From: Ampelocalamus luodianensis | Taxonomy: Eukaryota > Streptophyta > Magnoliopsida > Poales > Poaceae | Direction: 5' to 3' | Length of the DNA stretch: 64,000 nucleotides | Assembly: GCA_036346255.1 (NCBI GenBank) | Contig: CM070620.1 | Location: forward strand, 32,361,609 to 32,425,608 | In this document: positions 11,102 to 22,610 of the stretch, piece by piece | Numbering within the stretch: the first letter of the stretch is position 1 | Layout of the letters: every line of letters begins with the position of its first letter | Translations under genes and position numbers: made by a program | Notes under the pieces: generated by a model | The model's input: only the letters and a program-made list of their open reading frames with translations | Databases searched by the model: none | What the model was told of the DNA's origin: nothing

Positions 11102-13215
11102 GGCGGGGAACCGTCGAACGTGTCCTCGCTTTGAGAGACCACGCCGCGGAGGAGGGGCGGAGGGGTCTGACAGGAGGAGGAGGAAGAGGACCGCCGCCGC
11201 AGAGGGCCGTCTCCTCCCACGCCGCGTGAGGAGTCTTTGGAGGAGGAGGAGGAGGTGGCGCCGTGGATGAGTTGGACGAGGAGGTTCGTGACAGACGGCG
11301 AGGAGGAGGGGGCGGGGAGGACGACGACGAGGCGGTAGGCACGGGTTCCGCTTCCTCCTGCTCTCTTGGTGTCTACTTAGAGGTCCATAAGCCTCCTCGG
11401 GTTCTCGCATCCTCACCGACGCTTGATGATTCGCCCCAAAGGGCAAAAGTAAGTAACTTTAGATGTTGTCACCACTACTTCATATGATATGTTGAAAAAA
11501 GAAACTAATAATTTTCTTAATCACTTGTGCGAGGCGGGTGGTTGTGTCGGGTGGTGGCGCACGCTCCCCAATGGCATCCTGGGTCTTCATGCGAGCAACA
11601 CTACCCCGCATTGTCACGACGCCGGGAAGGCGGAGCCGCCTACTCGTTTGACCACTACGCGCCGGCCCCGATGCGGAGTACCCCAACAAGGCGCGCGGTG
11701 AAGGCGAGTTTTAGGTAAGTCTCCCTCGCACAACATTGCTCAATACATCGCATTCATTGGACTTTTCTTGAAATAATGAATGGATACATCGCGTTTGTAT
11801 GCGCACTTATTTCAGATCACGATGAGGATTTGAGGCCGGGGCGGACGGTGGCTACAAAGCACGTAAAAAACTCATCACCGACATGCATCACGAGTGCGCA
11901 TCGAGCCATCGTAACCTACCACGGGTCGAAGCTTGGAGAGAAGGTCACCAAGAAAGACGCAAGAAACATGATCTTGACCGGGAGCAGTACCTTGAGGTAG
12001 ATGAAGAACATTAATATTGATTCGCTTTGAGATTAAATGCGTTTAATTTGATCTTCTTATATGTCAAATACTTGATGGCGTGTAGATGATTCCTTGGTGG
12101 TGCCAATCGTATCCCGAGTCTTTGGCGACGATCGTGGACAAGTGGTTCACGGAGGAGTATCTCGGTCTGCACGATGATGCCCGGACCGTCGTTTGATGAT
12201 GCAAGGTCCAAACACCATCAAGGCACGCAGCCTCTCGCATACAAACAAGCATGGGTACACGAATTCATTTATCTATTGTGACGCTCAATTACTGCACGAT
12301 TTCTAATTATCTTGTTTGTCTTTCTCGCAGCCGCGTCACATAGTGCCCACCTTGCTCGGACTTCCGGGCATGGTGTATGGCCCACAAGGGCAAGCGACGT
12401 CCGACGTCTCCTTCAACTCGGAGGACCGCCCGAGGCGTCACGAACGGAAGCGCCTACACCGCATCGGTGAGTACATCGTCGGCGGCAAGGTCGGTCCATG
12501 GGCGGACCATGATCCGAGCACCCGTGACATTGATGGAGAGATCGTCATGAGGGTGGGACAAGGCAAGAAGCATGGGCGGTTACGGCGGCGGCGGCCTCAT
12601 CGACACGACCTCTACTCCATCTCTCCCGGATCCGAGCACGAGCACGGCGAGAGCGACCATACGCCATGGCGCATCACGTGACAAGACCGGTCGACGACTC
12701 GAGGTTATTCTGTTTTACTCGTCGTACATTGATCTTTACACACCTTTATAGCTTTGCATTCTTTGAAACATTGGAGTAAAATATTGCCCTACTGGAACAA
12801 GAAATGAGGCAACGTCGGAGCCGAGGCCGAGCAGGCGAGAGGATCTCGGCCCGCTTGGAGGCCGCGCGGCGCCGAGCGCGAGCCCAGACGCAGGTCGCGG
12901 ACATGATGGAGATCCTACAAGGTCTTGGGAAACATACGGGCTTCGCTATGCCAGCTGGGCTGTTCGCTCAACCTCCGCCTACGCGTCCTGCAGCTGCAGC
13001 TACTCCTGTGAGTATGAAAGTTATTTGCTTTCGCTTGTGCTTTGCTTGTATGACCTCTACCTTCCTAGATTAGGTATCTAATGTAATCTTGTCTCACATG
13101 CAATCTCTTCTCCTTTGTGCAGCCTCAATCGTGGGTTCGAATAATCCACCTCATGCGCCTCCGAATGATGGAGCTTTTCCTTCACCACGATCGCGATGGC
13201 CACCTTCGAGATGAA
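11102..13215 (+). pseudogene. CACTA-1 second gene (TnpA-like/transposase-associated), frameshifted
   Basis: Grass CACTA elements carry a second gene whose product is thought to bind the subterminal repeats. Supporting pieces, in family order: an Arg/Gly/Glu-rich N terminus (11113-11330); YSFDHYAPAP (11642-11672); a block with IVTYHGSKLGEKVTKKDARNM (11905-11970); PWWCQSYPESLATIVDKWF.EEYL (12090-12170); the exon with SFNSEDRPRRHERKRLHRIGEY and DIDGEIVMRVGQGKKHGR (12409-12585); a coiled-coil-like Arg/Glu-rich stretch MRQRRSRGRAGERISARLEA continuing through MMEILQGLGKHTG (12804-12945); a Pro/Ala-rich tail; and a last exon after TGTGCAG (13122), ending near 13213. Introns and frameshifts cannot be separated cleanly by eye. 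Confidence 0.72.
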
Positions 13216-13338
13216 TGGTAGTTGTATTTTCATTTGTTGTTCACTTGGTGATGGACTTGTGATATACTTATGATGCACTTGTCGACTGTGATGAACTTGT
13301 GGATTTGTTTGGATGGACTTGAGCACTTATTGTTATAT

Positions 13339-13460
13339 ATGTGATGGATGGGATAAATATGTGATGGATGAGATATATATGTGATGGATGTGATATATAT
13401 GTGATGGATGAGATATATATGTGATGGATGTGATATATATATGTGATGGATGTGATATAT
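13339..13460. repeat. 20-bp tandem repeat, six copies
   Basis: Units of the form ATGTGATGGATGNGATATAT start at 13339, 13359, 13379, 13399, 13419 (this one 22 bp) and 13441. They lie between the last exon of the second CACTA-1 gene and the right subterminal repeats. On the reverse strand they give a repetitive His/Ile/Ser-rich frame that I reject as coding. Confidence 0.9.
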
Positions 13461-13524
13461 GTTTGGATGGATTTGTTTGTCGTGATGGAATGTAAAAAAC
13501 AAATAAAAAACGCAGTTTTGGGTC

Positions 13525-14122
13525 ACTTTGCCGAGTGCAACACACGACAAATAGGTCCTTTGCCGAGTGCCATGGTCATGGCACTCGGCAAAGCTGGGAA
13601 TGTGGGCACTTGAAAATCCCATTTTTCCAGCTTTGCCGAGTGCCATGACCATGGCACTCGGCCAAGAATTTTTTTTTAAAAAAAAATTAAAACTTTGCCG
13701 AGTGCCATGACCATAGCACTCGGCAAAGAATTTTTTTAAAAAAAAAATTAAAACTTTGCCGAGTGCCATGACCATGGCACTCGGCAAAGGATTTTCAAAA
13801 AAAAAAATTTTAAACTTTGCCGAGTGCCATAATTCCGACACTCGGCAAAGACATTTTCAAAAAAAAAAGTAAAAACTCTTTGCCGAGTCTTGTGGTTGGC
13901 ACTGCGGCAAGCGCCACCGTCAACGGGCGGCGCCGTGGCTGGTCCTTTTCTTTGCGAGTGCCAACGGCCTCGGTAAAGCCTTTGCAAGTGCCCAAAAATA
14001 CACTCGGCAAAGGCATTTCGATTAATTTTTTTCGAGTGCTCTTTGGAGTGTCGCGATTTCGGCAAAGCCTTTGCCGAGTGCAAAGGAGCCTTTGCCTAGT
14101 GCCTGAGGCACTCGGCAAAGTG
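13525..14122. repeat. Right subterminal repeats of CACTA-1, partly a 61-bp tandem array
   Basis: Palindromes CTTTGCCGAGTGCCATG...GGCACTCGGCAAAG begin at 13631, 13693, 13754 and 13815, a period of 61-62 bp, each followed by a T-run/A-run spacer. A further copy at 13559 and decayed copies at 13880-14115 complete the array. In CACTA elements these sites are bound by the TnpA-like protein to bring the ends together (family knowledge). Confidence 0.9.
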
Positions 14123-14141
14123 CCTGAGTCCGGTTGTGAGC

Positions 14142-14305
14142 GTCTAGGTGGCCTAGGTGACACCTAGGCGACAATGCAGAGTAGCCAGCAACAGGTTAGA
14201 AGCAGTTAGAAGGCCGTAGAAGTTCCCAAAGTCCAAGCTGTCCAGCTGCACATGCCAAAAGGGTGGACAACAAGCACCAACTGTGTACAAAAATACAAAA
14301 CAGCG
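14142..14305. other. Older sequence between CACTA-1 and Gypsy-1
   Basis: 14142-14170 continues the CTAG-rich repeat broken by CACTA-1 (GTCTAGGTGGCCTAGGTGAC). 14171-14305 shows no motif. The last five bases, CAGCG (14301-14305), should be the upstream copy of the Gypsy-1 target duplication; the partner is lost because the other end is truncated. Confidence 0.5.
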
Positions 14306-14687
14306 TGTAACATCCCAAAATTTTATTTTTGTCAATTTTAAATGTTTTCCTATTTATTTTAAAGAAAAAAATATTTGCAAACCTAAATACCAATTTTGAG
14401 TTGAAAATATTTTATTTCAGTTCAAAATAGTTCATGGAATTTCTTTGAATTTTTCCAGAATTTCTAGACTTTATTTGCTATTTTCTAAAAGCCTAATTGA
14501 ATTAACTTAATTTCTGAAATAGCTAAATCATTCAAAAATATGGATTTTTATTTGGGCTGAATCTTTTCCCAAGGCCCACTTCCTCTCTGAAGCCCACGGC
14601 CTTTTTCTTCCGTGCTGGCCCACTCATGCCCGCATCCGTCTCTCTCTCCCTCACCTAGCTGACAAGCGGGCTTGCCCGTCAGCTGCT

Positions 14688-14722
<35 letters not shown>

Positions 14723-14987
14723 CACAGCCGGTCCCACCTGTCATCTCCCACCTTTGCCCTTCTTCTTCCCCGTGCCAGCCACCATTAACGTGCACCCGAA
14801 GATCATCAAAATCGGCAGTTTCGCCCATGTTTCATGCGCATTCGATGGCAATCAAATCCACATTCTTTCCTGCACTCAGTTTTACCGTTTCTTCCTCTTT
14901 AACCTGTATTAAGCCACATTTTTGTCGCCGCCGCGCTGGCTTAAAACCTCCGCCCATGTCCCCACCGCCTCAGCTACTCCCTCGCCC

Positions 14988-14994
14988 TATAAAA
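14988..14994 (+). promoter_or_regulatory. TATA box of the Gypsy-1 5' LTR
   Basis: CCCTATAAAAGGGG is conserved at the same relative place in the 3' LTR (44707-44713) and has counterparts in the other chromovirus LTRs here. A CT microsatellite (14688-14710) lies upstream. Confidence 0.7.
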
Positions 14995-15796
14995 GGGGGG
15001 CAACAGCACCCCCTTTCTTCACTCGTGCAATCCCCGCAATCCTAGCCCCCCGACTCTCCTCAGTTCGCCGGGATTTGAAGATCTTCGCCGTGGTGCCTGA
15101 GCCTCGCCAACATTGATTGCGCCGCTGTCCGTCGATATCCAGCAATGTTATCAACAGCAAAAGCTTTGCCGGCCCGTATTCTACCTCATGCATACGCTTC
15201 CGCCGCCAAAACACCGCCAGAACACCTCCGCCGCCGTAGACTTGAACACCTCCACTGCCATCTTCCTTGTCGCCGGCAACTATGTCACGCCCTTCCGCCA
15301 CAAACGAGTGCACTAGGTTCCCCATTCCTTCCTCCTCCTTCTTGTCGCTGTGGCGCGTAGCACCAGCGACCATTTGGTCCCGAGTGCCACCCCTCGTTGG
15401 TGTGATGTGGCAAGCCACGTGGCGCCACCAGGCAGCCACGTGTGTGCCACGTCAGCCCTATCTGGCCAGTCAGTACCCATGTCAGTGCCAACATGGCGCT
15501 TGCGCCAGCGCACGCAAAAACCCGTACGGTTTCATAAACCGAGTCCACCGTGGAACAAAGTGATTTCGTGGACCTGGTCAATGGACCATTGGGCCCACAT
15601 GTCAGCGACTGTATAGCTTTTCCCATAGAAAAATAATTTAGCCAAAAATGAAAATCAGCCGCTGACATCATGCTTGCGCAATATTGAGATTTTGCTTCAA
15701 AAAAATAATTCATTAATTTTGAAAATTGAATTTAGGTTAGGGCTTTATACATGCTTTTGACGACTCATTCTCCTTTATACATGCTTTGATTCCAGT

Positions 15797-16479
15797 TAGG
15801 GCTGTTCACGTGAGTACCAAATTGGAAAAATCGTATCAAATAAACCAAATCGTACCGGTCAACTCGGTTTGACCGGTATTCAGTACGGTTTTCAAATTTC
15901 TGTTTTTTCAAGATTCATTTTTTTTTGGGAAATACCGACAAAATACTGAAAATATCGATTGTTAGATGCCGTCACCACTCGACGGCCTGGACAGCTGGAC
16001 TTGGACAACTTGTTAATGGGCCATTAGGCCTAGCCTGCTGATTGTTTTGCTGGGTCTGTGACTGTGATGGACTCGCCACCATCAATCCATCATGGACTGA
16101 AAGAAATGAATACTAAGCCATAGAGGCACTAGTTCTACAATTGGAAGCCATTCACTCAGTTGTTCGTCTGCTCTACTTCTAGTCTTCAACTACTACTCTT
16201 TCATATTTCATGCACTACAATACCTTACTACTGATGCCTGATAGACCTGGTGTAGTATTGTACTACTAGAGACATGGAGGCAGGAGAATGTGCAACGTCG
16301 TCGTTCACAATTCGTGTCAACTTTCGTAAATATGCTATTTACCGACACCGTACCGAAAAAGTGGGATTTACCGAAACCGAACTGTATTTTTAAAAACACC
16401 GTATTTACTGAACTAACAATACCGTATTTACCGTATATGTCGTATTTACCGAATCAAAAAAACCGAACGAACACCCCTA
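15797..16479. mobile_element. hAT-like non-autonomous element in Gypsy-1 LTR
   Basis: The left end TAGGGCTGTTC and the inverted right end TAGGGGTGTTCG match hAT-type termini. The 8-bp target duplication is ATTCCAGT (15789-15796) and ATTCCAAT (16480-16487), 7 of 8. The LTR sequence on either side joins smoothly when it is removed. Internal sequence is rich in ACCGTATTTACCG words near both ends. No transposase is seen. Confidence 0.85.
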
Positions 16480-17979
16480 ATTCCAATGATTCAAATTTCT
16501 AAATTTATAAAAATTATAATCTAGCTAACTAAACCAAAATTATTTAATTTTTAGTTCATTTGAATTTTATTTGAATTTAGCTTATTTCCGCGTATAGATT
16601 TCGACAACTCCAGAAAGCAAGAATTCTTCGATGAGTTTGAGCAACAACCATTTGAGCAAGGCAAGTGACATCTGTTGATCATATTTTAATACAAATTATT
16701 TAAATTCTATTTTAAATTATTATTGTATTGTTATTTGTATTCAATTTAATTTAAATCCTTGTTTAAATTATTATAATTATTCCTAAATCCTTTGTACGAC
16801 CAAATTTTGTTCTTGAATTAATTATGCCTTGTCAACTTAGATGAAAACCTAGTTGGCACATTAGTGTGAACTAGGAACCATTTGGAAAATATTACGTAAA
16901 GACATGCTTAGACCAAAAATGTTTAATTTGGAAATTTAGCTAATTATTCAACTTAGTTTAATGATAAGTCTATGGCATTGGTTCCACAGAAAATTTTGCA
17001 AATGATTTTGAAAAGCAAGGCAAAACAAAAACTGGTTTAGACTTGGAAAAAATGGTTGTTAAGATTGGTGCAACTTAGTGCACGGGATCGATTCATTTCA
17101 ATGATCGAGACTAGGGTCTTATTGGAAGTTGTCCAAGTCAGTTAAGGACCGGTCCACGAGTTGCGGCTTCTAATGCCCTTTCGTACTACCACAAGTCTGA
17201 TATGGGATAGACCAGACTTAATAATTTGCAACACCCCTTTGCTAGTTGTGCCATTTGGATGTGCGGGTGTCGGGTAGACAGAAATTCCCACTTGGCGCAA
17301 GAAGGAGACTTCTGGCGGGCTGGTAGCCCAATGGAGGTGAAACCTTAGCGGACATAACTGCTTTGAAATGGAGCAATGTAACAACCTTGTGATAATCACT
17401 TCGCCACACGTGTAACATCCCAATTCTCAACTTGTGTTTCAAATGTAAGAAAATATGTATAAATTAAAACTTTTCTTACATTTTGAACTTTTTGAGCTTT
17501 TCTGTAATTCTTGTAAAGGAATTGTGAGAAATCAAAAACCCAAACCACCAAATTAACTAAAGTCATGACCCTTCTTTTCCAACCCTTGTCAAACCTGGTG
17601 ATCATCCACTGGAAATGATTTTCCTGGGTTCTAAGGATGTTGTGTGACCCTTCTGAAAAATTTCACATTTTTTTAGAAATTGTTTGAATATTTTAAGAGG
17701 CTGCAAACTAGTTAGACCTTGGGTCAAACCCTAACTCAGAATCTTGAGAAAATTCAGGAGAAAAATGCTCAGCATAAAACCTCTGGAAATTTTACACAAG
17801 GTCCATCTTAAAGTCAGCAAGCTCCTGTAAAAATTTCAAGAATTTTGGAGTTAGTTTGCTACCTCTAAAAAATCCTTCAAAGTTTCAGCTCAATCTAAAC
17901 CCTAAGTCAAACTCCACTGTTGGGCTCAGGCCAGACTCAAGTCCTACGGTTGAATCCAACCTCTTAGAGCACCTCGGGC

Positions 17980-19965
17980 TCGTCCTTGGGTGCGTCCCGC
18001 TTCAGCCGTTGGATCTCTGGCCTACCGCTGCGATCTCTAGAGCGCTCGGACCTCCCTCTCGTTTAGACCACCCCTGGTCACAACCACCTCGTGTCTGTTT
18101 GCAAAGAACACCCTCTCGAACCTCCCCTTATACCACCCTCTGTATCTTTGCAAAGACCACCCTTGGTCGTTTGCAAAGACCTCCTCAAAGACCTCCTCAA
18201 AAGACCTCCTCGGAGACCACCCTCAAACCACCTCTCTTAGCGCCTGAGTGATCGTGGGTCGTCCATGTATTCATCTGTGCCTCAGATCTCTTTGAGCGTT
18301 AAGACCTCCGAACCTCACTTTAAATCCTGGCCTTTCGTTTCAAATCCAACTGTCAAGACCTCCCCAATTCGATCTCAACACTTAACCCAAACGTTATATT
18401 CTCTAACCAGTCCACTTTGGATCTCTCACTAACTGGTGGGACCTCCCCGAGCCTGGCCATCATCGTTTTTGCGCGTGCGTGTGTGCCAGAGCCATGGCAG
18501 TGAGGTTTGCAGTGCCTTGTCGCCTCATGGGAGTCCTTCAACGGCTCTTTACTACCAAACATTAAATGTTGGTCAGAGCTTTTCCCTAAAGTCCTGGTCT
18601 CCAACTGCTCCCGTCACTCAAACCTGTCTGGAGCAGTACCCTAAGCTCAGTGCCCCGTGGAGCACTGCCCTTGCTCGACCCTTGCTCCCTCAGCTATAAA
18701 AGAACCCCGAGCTCCTCCTTAAGCTTCTTTTAGACACCATCTTGCAACCCTAGCTTTCCTCTTTGTGTTCTTGTGCTCAAAACATCCGAGAGTCTTCACC
18801 GCCATTGCTGGACCTTGGAGCTCCTCGGTGACCTCAAGGCTTCAATGGTTCAATTGCAACTCTTGGCGTGCCCTTTTGTTTCTATGACCACCTTGAGCAT
18901 TTCCCCTAACTTATTTTGTTTGACTTCATAGAGGTGTCAAATTAGGGACTTGCTCTTTGTTAACCGGATTTGCCCCTTCTTCCTCAGCACCGGCCAGCTC
19001 CTTCTTCGCTGGAGCTTCTCCGACCACCTCTGGACCTTCTCCGTCCTTAGGTAACCTCTTATTAGTCCCTAGAGGTGTGGGCACCTGCTTTTTGGAACAA
19101 TGCGGAGCTCTTTGTTGTTTTCGTGTTTAGTCGTGTCGGTCCTCATCACCTCTCTCCGGCTCGCTGGTGTTCTGGGCCGCCACCGCCGTCGAGAGTAGGC
19201 CCGATGGGTGCGCAACATTATTGTGAACCCATTGGTGCCCTTGGTTCCCACCGCCGTGACCGAAGTTGCCGGCGGTGAGCTCAAACTCAAACTTAGGTTT
19301 TTTGTCGCGCCTTACACGGACAATCACTATAACTTGATGATTAGCATTTAATGGCTGTCGGAAATGGTTCTTATGTCGTTTACATGTGGACCATGATCTC
19401 CTGTTGTTGTACGCTAGACCACCTCCTTGACAACCTTCAGGACCTCTTAGATTAGATATTAGCCGTTAAGACCTCTTTAGGTTTAATCTGGACCGTTATG
19501 ATCACCCTCTGTGTTTCCGCAAAAGACTTCCCGTGGTCATTTTTGCAAAAACCACCCTCGGGACCACCCTCGGGGTCCTCTTTGCAAAAGGCCACCCCTT
19601 GGTCTTTTGTAAAGAAAACCTCAAGACCTCCCTCCTCGTCGATCTTAACCTTTAGGACCACCTCAGGTTAGATCTTGGCCGTCTAGGACCTTTCTCTTGT
19701 TAAAAATTAACCTCTAGGACCTCCCCTTGGGTAGATCTAAGCAGTTCAGAACCTCCCATTGGAAATTTGGATCGTTCAGGACCTCCCCTCTCTTAGATCT
19801 CCACCGTGATGACCTCCCTCAGGAGATCTCGACTAAAAGGACCTCTCCCGTGAGAATCTTAGCCGTCCAGACCTCCCTGAGTAGTCCTCCACCCTTAGGA
19901 CCTCCTTGTTAGATCTAGACCGTCAAGTCTTGATCTAACGGTCAAGACCTCCTCTGGGCGCGTTG
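17980..19965. repeat. Degenerate GACCTCC / TTAGATCT..CCGT repeats in sLTR-a
   Basis: The motif GACCTCC recurs dozens of times on the plus strand. From about 19430 to 19965 it combines with (T)TAGATCT and ACCGT into imperfect units of roughly 35-40 bp (for example near 19660, 19730, 19780, 19830 and 19905). It is non-coding and lies on both sides of the TATA box. Confidence 0.7.
18695..18701 (+). promoter_or_regulatory. TATA box of sLTR-a
   Basis: CAGCTATAAAAGAACCCC lies about 1.28 kb from the LTR start, similar in distance and context to the TATA boxes of other Gypsy LTRs in the window. Confidence 0.6.
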
Positions 19966-21539
19966 AAGTCTTTTCGCATGGGTGCTCATGGGTATTGCGC
20001 GCCCGTGCTCGTGAGCCGTACGATTTCAGATCAATGGCCCAAGACCTCCCCAGATTGAGTTGGTTTTCAAGGAAAAGGCCCGAAAGCTTTTATTTGCAAA
20101 TTGTTAATTGCTTTGAACTTCAAAAACGCATAACTTTCTCTCTGTAACTTCAAATTTAGCAAACTAAAGTTTGTTAGGTTCATCTGTTAGCATACTTTAG
20201 TGTAGAATAGGTTTTAATGTGGTCTTTGTCTCTGAAATTGATTATACCCTAGTTTCATAACTTAGAAAAATCATAATAAATTTATTTCATTTCCAAATGA
20301 AGTAAGCTCAATTTTGCTAACCTTAGGATGTCAATATCTGCCTACCATAAAAATTTCATGTTCAAAAACTTTCTGAAAATTTGTGCGATGAACAGTAACA
20401 GATAGCAATTAATTTTAAATTTTCCAGCAGACTGAACTTAATTGGGCCATAACTTTTGCATACTTAATCCAAATCAAATGATTCTTGTTGCTAAATTTGT
20501 GTAAAATCATGCTCTACCTTCTGTGTAAATTTTATGGATTTTGGATGACTTTGGATTTTGAGTCTTTTTCGGTGTTCGTCGTTCTTATTTGGATTTTCTT
20601 GCTCTTTGGATAGGTTCCAACGATTGTGTTGATTGTGAGAGCGACCCTCTGTAGCAAACAAGTGATCCCCAGTAAGGAAAGCAGATGTAGCATCATTTGA
20701 TCATATTGATCCCATTACTTTTAAAGTCTAATATCTTGTTTGCAAAAACTAAGTATGCATGCTTCTTTGTGTCAAAGTTAATTTTGTCGTTTAGAGGTAG
20801 CTAATCCTATTGCATGGTTTCCATAAAATTGTTCACCCCTGCCACTGCCCTAGGTTAATATTCTCACTGGCGAATTAGAACCCAGTGAATGATTTATGCT
20901 ATTTTTATTGTCTTTACGATATGATGCTTAGCAATGCTTAGTTACCGGTAGAATTGGGCGGTTATCGACTTAGTCGATGACCTTGATCACACAAAACTTA
21001 TTATTGCTTATGTTCAGCACCTTGTGCCTTGTTTAGTTGTGAAAACTAAAACTGAAAATAAAATATTTTCGACTTGGGCACATTGGTATGATAGTGTGAT
21101 CTTAAGGTGTGACTGGAATGGTACCCGGGTCATCAAGGACCGAGTTACTTGTGTCACTAAGCCAAGCGATATTTGCGTGCTAACCACACTAGAGGAATAT
21201 GAGACCTCTCTTAACTTAGTACTTTGGTACACCCCTGCAGGGTTCAAACTATTCGAATAGCCTCGTCCTAAGTTATGGACATGCTTGGTAAGGTCGTGCA
21301 AGAACTAGACTACAACCTTTCTAATTAAAACTTTATGTGGGTGGTACGAATGGGTAATTCGTACTATTGTTGTGATGACTATTGGGTTAGTTATCTCTAG
21401 GATGTCTTTATGTTATTATTTATTGTCTCACTGTTATTTTGAACAAATAAATTTCAAATTGTTAAAATTGTCGTCAATCTATTACTTATTGTAAATAAAA
21501 TCTATTTTATACTAAAAATTAACCTTTAGCACTACAAGA

Positions 21540-21710
21540 TAAACACCCCTTTACCAACGCATACGTTGCAACGCTCTGTACATACGTTGCGAAGTAATAT
21601 TACGGCTACGCATAATATGCGTTGCAAAATCTATTCGTCATAAATCATGTAGATAACTACAGATAACATATGCTACGAAGTAATATTATAGTCACGGGTG
21701 CCGGTCCAGC
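21540..21710. repeat. Left subterminal repeats of CACTA-2
   Basis: Repeated AACGCATACGTTGC, ATACGTTGCGAAGTAATATTA and TACGCATAATATGCGTTGC words in both orientations. The GAAGTAATATTA segment occurs twice. Confidence 0.8.
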
Positions 21711-22089
21711 GCTATGCATGACCCAATTCTGGTTCAATCGAAATTGAATATTTTATGTAACTCCCAAAACTACTTTCATCTCCCTCCAATCCTTCCCTAA
21801 ATATTTTGTACAACTCCCAAAACTATTTTCATCTCCCTCCAATCCTTCCCTCCATTTTTTCTCATCTTTTTTATCCCACCTTTTTCCCTCTCGACCCACC
21901 AATTTTTTGGCCACCGCCCATGCTGGGATCTCTCACGGCTTCTCTTTATTGCTGTGGGTGCGCCCCTTACTTCATTGCGCCCCCAAATCCCCCAGACCCA
22001 TCCTCCCCTCCCATTTCTGTTCCCCAATTGCGCATGGCCGTGCCCCTGCCGCTAGCTAGCCCTCGGAGGGATGGCCACGCTGGCGGCGG

Positions 22090-22212
22090 CCATGGCGTAG
22101 GCGGCGCCGGGGGCCGCTAAGATCCCGGCGGGGGCGGTGGCCCGCACGACGGTGGCGGCGGCCGAGGTGGTGCGACGCGTGCAGCCCACGAAGGACTCAG
22201 AGCGGCGCCGTG
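22090..22212 (+). pseudogene. Captured exon fragment, possibly PAP/OAS1-type nucleotidyltransferase
   Basis: In one frame (about 22114-22208) the DNA reads as an alanine-rich stretch followed by AAAEVVRRVQPTKDSERRR. That resembles the N-terminal helix before the nucleotidyltransferase core of plant PAP/OAS1-domain proteins. The GS motif and catalytic aspartates are absent; the piece ends in T-rich, intron-like sequence. The match is from memory and short, so identity is tentative. There is a stop just upstream in this frame. Confidence 0.35.
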
Positions 22213-22356
22213 CTGGGTTTTTGTTCAGTTTGGGTTTGTTTACCTTGTTTACCAAAGAGAATTCTTGCAGGTTAATCCCTACAAAATATTAGGAGTCACA
22301 GAGAGCCCCTTACCGCGTCCAGATCCAGCCATCCAGGGGGTGAGGGGTGAGTCGCC

Positions 22357-22610
22357 ATGGGGACGGCGACGATGGCGACGGCGGTGGGCGTGACCATGGT
22401 GCTCTGCCCGTCTTTGGCGTGGTGGCCCGCGAGGACGGGGAGGTGGAGGCGAGGTGGAGGGGCGCGCGACACGGTGGCGGTGCGGCCGCCGGCGATGTGG
22501 ATCGGCGGTGGGCATGCTCGCGAGACGCTGCGGTTCACCTACTCGAGACGCCGAGAAGTGGCCCATCGGGGACCTCGCCGGGATCAAGTACCTCATGCGC
22601 GCGCCGGTGA
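22357..22610 (+). pseudogene. Captured lipase gene fragment, first exon (Lipase3_N region)
   Basis: The first piece of a plant lipase class 3 gene (mono-/diacylglycerol lipase N-terminal domain type) carried inside CACTA-2. A start MGTATMATA is followed in shifting frames by residues like RPPAMWI, ETLRFTYS and EKWPIGDLAGIKYLM, all in the order of the N terminus of that family. At least two frameshifts are needed, one between ETLRFTYS and EKWPIGDL (about 22545). The next collinear exon is at 23288. Not a functional gene here. Confidence 0.7.

Larger units (their letters stand above)
4452..14138 (+). mobile_element. CACTA-1: full-length CACTA (En/Spm) transposon, 9.7 kb
   Basis: It starts CACTACCGGACACAG and ends CTGAGTCCGGTTGTG, an imperfect terminal inverted repeat. 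The 3-bp target duplication AGC sits at 4449-4451 and 14139-14141. Subterminal arrays of TTTGCCGAGTGCC palindromes occur at both ends, and two genes run left to right: a TNP2-type transposase and the second gene usual in grass CACTA elements. All structural parts are present, but both genes carry many small frameshifts. If these are real, the copy can move only with proteins supplied by another element. Confidence 0.93.

Noticed and set aside
11025..11446. Minus-strand Pro/Arg/Ser-rich frames opposite the second CACTA-1 gene
   Set aside because: Shadows of the GGAGGA-rich coding strand.
13230..13841. 203-codon minus-strand frame with His/Ile/Ser repeats
   Set aside because: Produced by the 20-bp tandem repeat and the subterminal palindromes of CACTA-1.
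13559..13850. Regularly spaced palindromes resembling a CRISPR array
   Set aside because: Spacers are similar T-run/A-run sequences, not unique, and the block is the subterminal region of a CACTA element in a plant.
15285..15713. 142-codon minus-strand frame in the Gypsy-1 LTR
   Set aside because: Lies inside the LTR, not conserved in the 3' LTR copy, and has no motif.
22279..22596. Minus-strand Pro/His/Arg-rich frame opposite the captured lipase exon
   Set aside because: Antisense shadow of the GC-rich exon.
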